64,000 nucleotides of DNA, from assembly GCA_027919835.1 (NCBI GenBank), contig JANVFP010000005.1:1178001-1242000 (forward strand). Direction: 5' to 3'. A model generated the notes under the pieces. The model saw nothing but the letters and a program-made list of their open reading frames with translations. It was not told where the DNA came from and did no database searches. Shown here piece after piece: positions 59,400 through 64,000 of the stretch (within the stretch, counting starts at the first letter, position 1; every line of letters starts with the position of its first letter). A program made the position numbers and the translations under genes. The DNA comes from Lentinula raphanica (Eukaryota > Basidiomycota > Agaricomycetes > Agaricales > Omphalotaceae).

Positions 59400-61981
59400 A
59401 TGTACAATTCTATATCTGTGCCAGAGTCATCCAAAACACCCTTCACGGACTATGCACGCTGGAGACTTTTAGTGAACGACAATGGTCGACATACCTGGCA
59501 TTATCTCAAGACAGATGAGGAAGCCCAGGAATGGCCCCAGAACACCATTGACAGGTTTTGGTTGGGATTGCCTACGGTATAAGAACGTTTGGTATATACA
59601 GCCTGTATACTTACTGTCACTGTCCTGTCAGGGATTACCCAAGCTGAAACCCGCAAAAGACGCGTTCGAGGCTGCACAGAATGGTTATGCCTTCTACAAG
59701 AATCTACAAGCCCATGATGGTCATTGGCCAGGCGAATACGGAGGCCCGATGTTCTTGCTTCCTGGCCTGGTCATTGGTTCGTATGTATCTGGAATGGGCT
59801 TCAAGGACGAAGAACGCAGGGAAATGATCAGATACCTCATGAACCGAGCACACCCGGAAGACGGTGGTTGGGGAATGTACGTTCTTGATCTGCATTCCGC
59901 CTGCGCACTCCGACTGAGACTCATTCCTAGTCACGTCGAAGGTCACTCAACAGTCTTCGGTACTGCCCTCAACTACACCGCGCTTCGTGTTCTTGGTGTT
60001 TCCGCGGATCATCCGGTCTGCGTTAAAGCGCGCGGAACGCTGCACAAACTCGGTGGTGCTTGTGCTATTCCGTCATGGGGCAAGTTCTGGCTGTCCATTT
60101 TGAACGTGTACGACTGGGCAGGGAATAATCCTGTCCCTCCAGAACTCTTCCTCCTACCGACACAGTTACCATTTCATCCGCATCGATGGTGGATTCATAC
60201 CCGGAACGTCTATATACCCATGTCATATCTCTACGGAGTTCGCTTCTCGGCTCCTGAAAACGAGCTTATTCTGTCCCTAAGGGAAGAGCTATACACCCAA
60301 AACTTCTACTCCATCGACTGGCCTGCTCAACGCAACAACGTTTCCGAGGCGGATTTGTATGCGCCGCATAGTACATTATTCGATACACTCAACGTTGCTC
60401 TCTCATGTTATGAGCTGTGCTCCCTTCCTCCTTTACGTCAGGCCGCTATACGGAAGGTCTACGAACTCATTGTCATGGAAGATGAAAACACTGGATACCA
60501 AACGTTAGGCCCAGTGTCCAAAATGTTCAATCTCATCGCCCGGGTACATCATGAAGGAAGGGAGTCCGAAGCGTTCAAGCTCCATGCTGAGAAACGCGCG
60601 GACTTTATGTGGCTAGGGGCTGAAGGCATGATGATGTGTGGAACGAACGGAAGTCAACTGTGGGATCTTGCGTTCATTTCTCAAGCTGTCGTAGAGACTG
60701 GACTTGCGGAGGTAGAGGATAATCGCGCAGAGTTAGTCAAGGCGCTCGAATGGCTTGAGAAAGGCCAGATGCTGGAGAACCCGAAACACTTTGAGAAGGC
60801 ATTCCGTCATCGGACCAAAGGCGCATGGGGCTTCAGCACGAAAGAGCAAGGATACACGGTTAGTGATTGTACTGGAGAAGGCCTTAAATCGGTCATCTAC
60901 CTGCAAAATCTCAAGTAAGCTTTCGTCTCGCGTCTCCTTTACTCGAGGAACATCACTCAATCAATCGTTCTAGAACCGTGCCCAAGCTTGTATCCGACGA
61001 GAGGTTGTGTTGGTCTGTCGACACATTGCTCTCTCTACAAAACCCGAACGGCGGCTTCGCTTCGTACGAACTTGTTCGAGGACCATATTGGCTCGAATGG
61101 CTTAACCCAGCTGAAGTTTTTGGTAAGTATCCATCTCATATCATGATACGTATTCGCTGACGAAATCTTTATAGGTGATATCATGACTGAGTTCTGTTAT
61201 CCTGAATGTACCACATCTGTTATCACGGCCCTCTCTATCTTTCGAAAACATATACCGGATTATCGATCCAAGGATATAGAGTGAGTCAATCGCTGCCTTG
61301 ATCTCATAAATCCAGGACTATATTTTGTATGTAGGACTACCATTCGCCGCGCTATTGGCTACCTACACAAAGCTCAGAAGCCTGAAGGTGGTTGGGTAGG
61401 CTCATGGGGTATCTGCTTCACATATGCCACCATGTTCGCGACGGAGTCTCTGGCACTCGTCGGGGAGAATTATAGCAATAGCTTATATTCGAAAAGGGCT
61501 TGTGAGTTCTTGATTAGCAAACAAAGAGAAGACGGAGGTTGGGGCGAGAGTTACAAGGTATGATCCCTAACGTCCGTGTTGAAGACGCTGTCCATACTGA
61601 TTTCTCCACAGTCATGCGAAAAAGCGACCTGGATTGAGCATAAAGACTCTCAGGTTGTACAGACTTGTTGGGCAGCGATGGCCCTTATGTACGCTGGATA
61701 TCCTTACCCAGAGCCTCTGGAGAAGGCGGTCAGGCTCGTTATGGGTAGACAACGCCCTGTAAGTTTCGTGGCAATTGATAATGAATGGCACTCACTGTTT
61801 CGTCTGCCTGTCCTAGGACGGTTCATGGGCTCAAGAAGCTATAGAAGGGGTGTTCAACAAGAACTGTGCGATCGCATATCCCAACTTCAAGTTCTCCTTT
61901 CCAATATGGATGCTCGGGAAAGCACATTGGTACCTTCAAAAGTTGCGAGAGAAGTCCTCTAACGGTAAAGCACCTCATTAA
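59400..61981 (+). CDS. ERG7: Lanosterol synthase (oxidosqualene cyclase)
   Basis: The enzyme cyclises 2,3-oxidosqualene to lanosterol, the first cyclic step of ergosterol synthesis, on the ER or lipid droplet. Several QW-type repeats are present ([59 protein letters not shown]), together with [17 protein letters not shown], WCHxx-like [20 protein letters not shown], and the cyclase acid motif VSDCTGE (near 60860). The Asp of this motif protonates the epoxide; many characterised enzymes read DCTAE. About nine exons; the start at 59400 gives [20 protein letters not shown], and the C-terminus KSSNGKAPH ends at 61981. An upstream in-frame ATG exists at 59295, but the family start is nearer 59400. 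About 735 residues, normal length. Confidence 0.94.
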
Positions 61982-62701
61982 AGAGGTAGGGGATCATGGA
62001 TTGTCGATAGAGCCCATCTATCTATGATCTATACCGTGTATCATCTAATGTTCTAGAATATAGCTCCATAGACAACTTCGTCGGGCTGAGAACTTGACAC
62101 AACTGTGCCTTTCTTTGCGCGCAATGCGCGTCTGGTAGTCAAATTTGACTGTCCTAGAAAGCGACTCAGTTTGTTTCAATGCCTTACTCACTTCTCGCCC
62201 CGTCATTCTTATCTCTTCCTGGGCCATGAAGTGCAGCCTCGACGCTTACTTTGCTCATCCCATGAGCATAGTGAATAGCGTTTTTGCCAGAAATACGATT
62301 CACGTCACCAGGTATCCCTACAAGGGTTATGAATATTAATTTGGTTTCTGCATTGCCGTGAAGATGCACTATCGGGTGAACAACGAGGTCCCGGGTGGTT
62401 ATTAGTTTGCAAGGTGCAGGGCTCCAGCCGTACACGAAACCGGTTTCAGGAAGCAAGTGTCGAGCTTCGAAGCTGTACATGTGAGCACATCTATTGTGCT
62501 TTGCGTACACTCATCACGGGTAGTGAGTACAATGCCTCCTTGCAGATGCTGTCACACAAGTTTCTCATTGTTCTCGGTGTGACTCTATCTCGTGCGGTCT
62601 CGTGTTGTGACATCAATTCCTTGGAACTCCTAATCAACACACACCCAATTTTTTATCTCACTACCACCACAAGCTTCACTTTCTTTCTCTCCAAGTTCAC
62701 C
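61982..62701. other. Intergenic
   Basis: About 720 bp; 3' flank of ERG7 and promoter of the next gene. A pyrimidine-rich, CT-repeated stretch just before 62701 looks like a 5' leader. No gene seen. Confidence 0.45.
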
Positions 62702-64000
62702 ATGGGTACAGACGGTTTTCGCGTTTATCGCTACCAAGGCTACTTCTTCACTTGGTATACCACCAATAGTTCGTATGAAGACTGCCTTGGATTGACAGTG
62801 GCGGGTGAAATCCCTCGCGACCCCGCCAGCTTCGAGGCCTTTGTGGCGTCCAAGAAAGCAGAGCTCCAGCAAATACTAGACTCTGAACTCATAAACGGGT
62901 CCGATATCAAGCCCAAGCCTCCATTTTATGGTCATCACAATGAGGACTACGTGTGGTTTGAGAATTTCCAATTCCTCTTCAGACTTCGCAAAAAACCACC
63001 AGTTGATGGATGGTACAGATACGAGATCGACTTGGACAACTTCATCTTCTATTTCCAAGGAGAACCGATGTTTGATATCAGGAATATGCCTGACGAGGAT
63101 CAATTTCTGTCATATCTCTGTGAGTGGTATCTATTGAGTCTTGTGTTCGAGTTGATTCCTCAATTGTGTTATCTGTATAGCTGACAATACCCGAGCTTGT
63201 GATGTTGCGAAAGAACATCGCTTTAAAATTCCTTCTCCAGTCGCCGTCCAGTCTAGCATCCTGGATGCCTACAAAGGTTTTGGCACGCGTTGCACAGATT
63301 TGCATACTGTCCTCGGTGTCAATCCTCAACCGAACCGTCTGGAAAGTACTCGCATCCACATTATGGAAATGTTCATCCTGGCGTCGACGGCGGCGGTATT
63401 CATGAACAACACCTACGGAGTAGGAATCAATGCAATCTTTTCGAACCCCATTCCAAAGCAACTTATTCGCAGACTACATAGCACCTGCGATCTCTTCTCG
63501 TCTCCCCTCATCTTTCATAATTCTCCATACTTCTGGAACTGGCCGCTACATCGGAGAGTCCGGAAGGGTTACATTATCGTTGACTATGGCAGGCCAAGAA
63601 CATTCTCGTGGATAGATGAAGAATACTTCTGTGACCTCGTCGTTCAACGTCTCGATACCGAACACACATTGCAGGCCGCAATCGTCTCGTTGTCGGAACA
63701 AGTCACTGCCTCCTTCAAGGACAAGGAATGTATGAACAAGTCGATCATCTATGGCGCAATTTTATCTCTCTACGACATCTGCATTGTACGTCTTCGGGTT
63801 GTAGATCATGATGGCGAACGAGTTGTCCAAGTAGAAAGCCATACACCTACGCTCCAATTTCTCCCTCGAACTCGATTTCACAATATTTTCACACCTGGTA
63901 TAGAGGCGCTGTCGCGTCTCGGAAACCTGGTCTACAAGAATCACCTCCAAAGAAAGCTCATAGCTGAACGTGACGCCCAGCACGGGTCGGGAGGCAGGTT
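62702..64000 (+). CDS. Orphan hypothetical protein, incomplete at the window edge
   Basis: Start MGTDGFRVYRYQGYFFTWYT, then AGEIPRDPASFEAFVASKKA, FQFLFRLRKKPPVDGWYRYE and IDLDNFIFYFQGEPMFDIRN. After an intron (63120-63180) the frame stays open to the end of the window: TDLHTVLGVNPQPNRLESTR, ALVVQRLDTEHTLQAAIV-like sequence and PTLQFLPRTRFHNIFTPGIE. I do not recognise the family, but a similar layout (a Y-rich N-terminus, a conserved DLDN...F..G.P.F segment) is typical of a large group of uncharacterised Agaricomycete proteins. The gene continues past 64000, so its C-terminus is unknown. Confidence 0.7.

Noticed and set aside
1..64000. CRISPR arrays, operons, prokaryotic promoters, rRNA genes
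   Set aside because: None seen; gene structure is eukaryotic throughout.

Overview
The window is nuclear DNA of a filamentous basidiomycete, most likely an Agaricomycete. Genes are densely packed on both strands and split by many introns of about 45-75 bp with GT-AG (occasionally GC-AG) ends. The identifiable proteins are all eukaryotic/fungal (transportin, Rit1, PalB/Rim13, GH71 mutanase, Kri1, Dis3, cytochrome b2, KDEL receptor, lanosterol synthase). There is no sign of operons, CRISPR or prokaryotic signals. Gene models below were built by hand from splice sites and protein family patterns, so exon ends may be off by a few bases. || Layout: 1-2.5 kb has no firm gene. 2.5-25 kb is a housekeeping block: transportin (+), an L-type cargo lectin (-), RIT1 (+), PalB/RIM13 calpain (-), a GH71 alpha-1,3-glucanase (-), a basic hypothetical protein (+), an NTF2-like protein (-), KRI1 (-), a doubtful gene near 21 kb, tRNA-Val(AAC), and a coiled-coil protein starting 26 bp after the tRNA. 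25-30.8 kb is gene-poor, with decayed local duplications and one orphan secreted protein. 30.8-45 kb is again gene-dense: tetraspanin, MDM35, DIS3, an orphan secreted protein, cytochrome b2-type lactate dehydrogenase, a membrane J-protein and a TMEM198-like membrane protein. || 47.0-53.0 kb is a 6,014-bp DNA transposon with 60-bp terminal inverted repeats (59/60 identical), a perfect 8-bp target duplication (AGTTCACC), a transposase of about 1,460 residues with a D / D / D(2)H / E layout, and a second coiled-coil ORF. It resembles P-superfamily elements in mechanism but does not match a family I can name. A related but unoccupied copy of its target site lies at 55.73 kb. Next come two tandem decayed copies of a C2H2 zinc-finger gene (54-57 kb). 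The right end holds the KDEL receptor, lanosterol synthase and an orphan gene running off the window. || Functional themes: protein traffic (transportin, cargo lectin, KDEL receptor), RNA and ribosome metabolism (Rit1, Kri1, Dis3), pH signalling and wall remodelling (PalB, GH71), mitochondria (Mdm35; a lactate dehydrogenase that here lacks a targeting peptide), and sterol synthesis. Two otherwise intact housekeeping genes (transportin, lectin) each appear to lack one base in a homopolymer, which points to either assembly error or recent damage.
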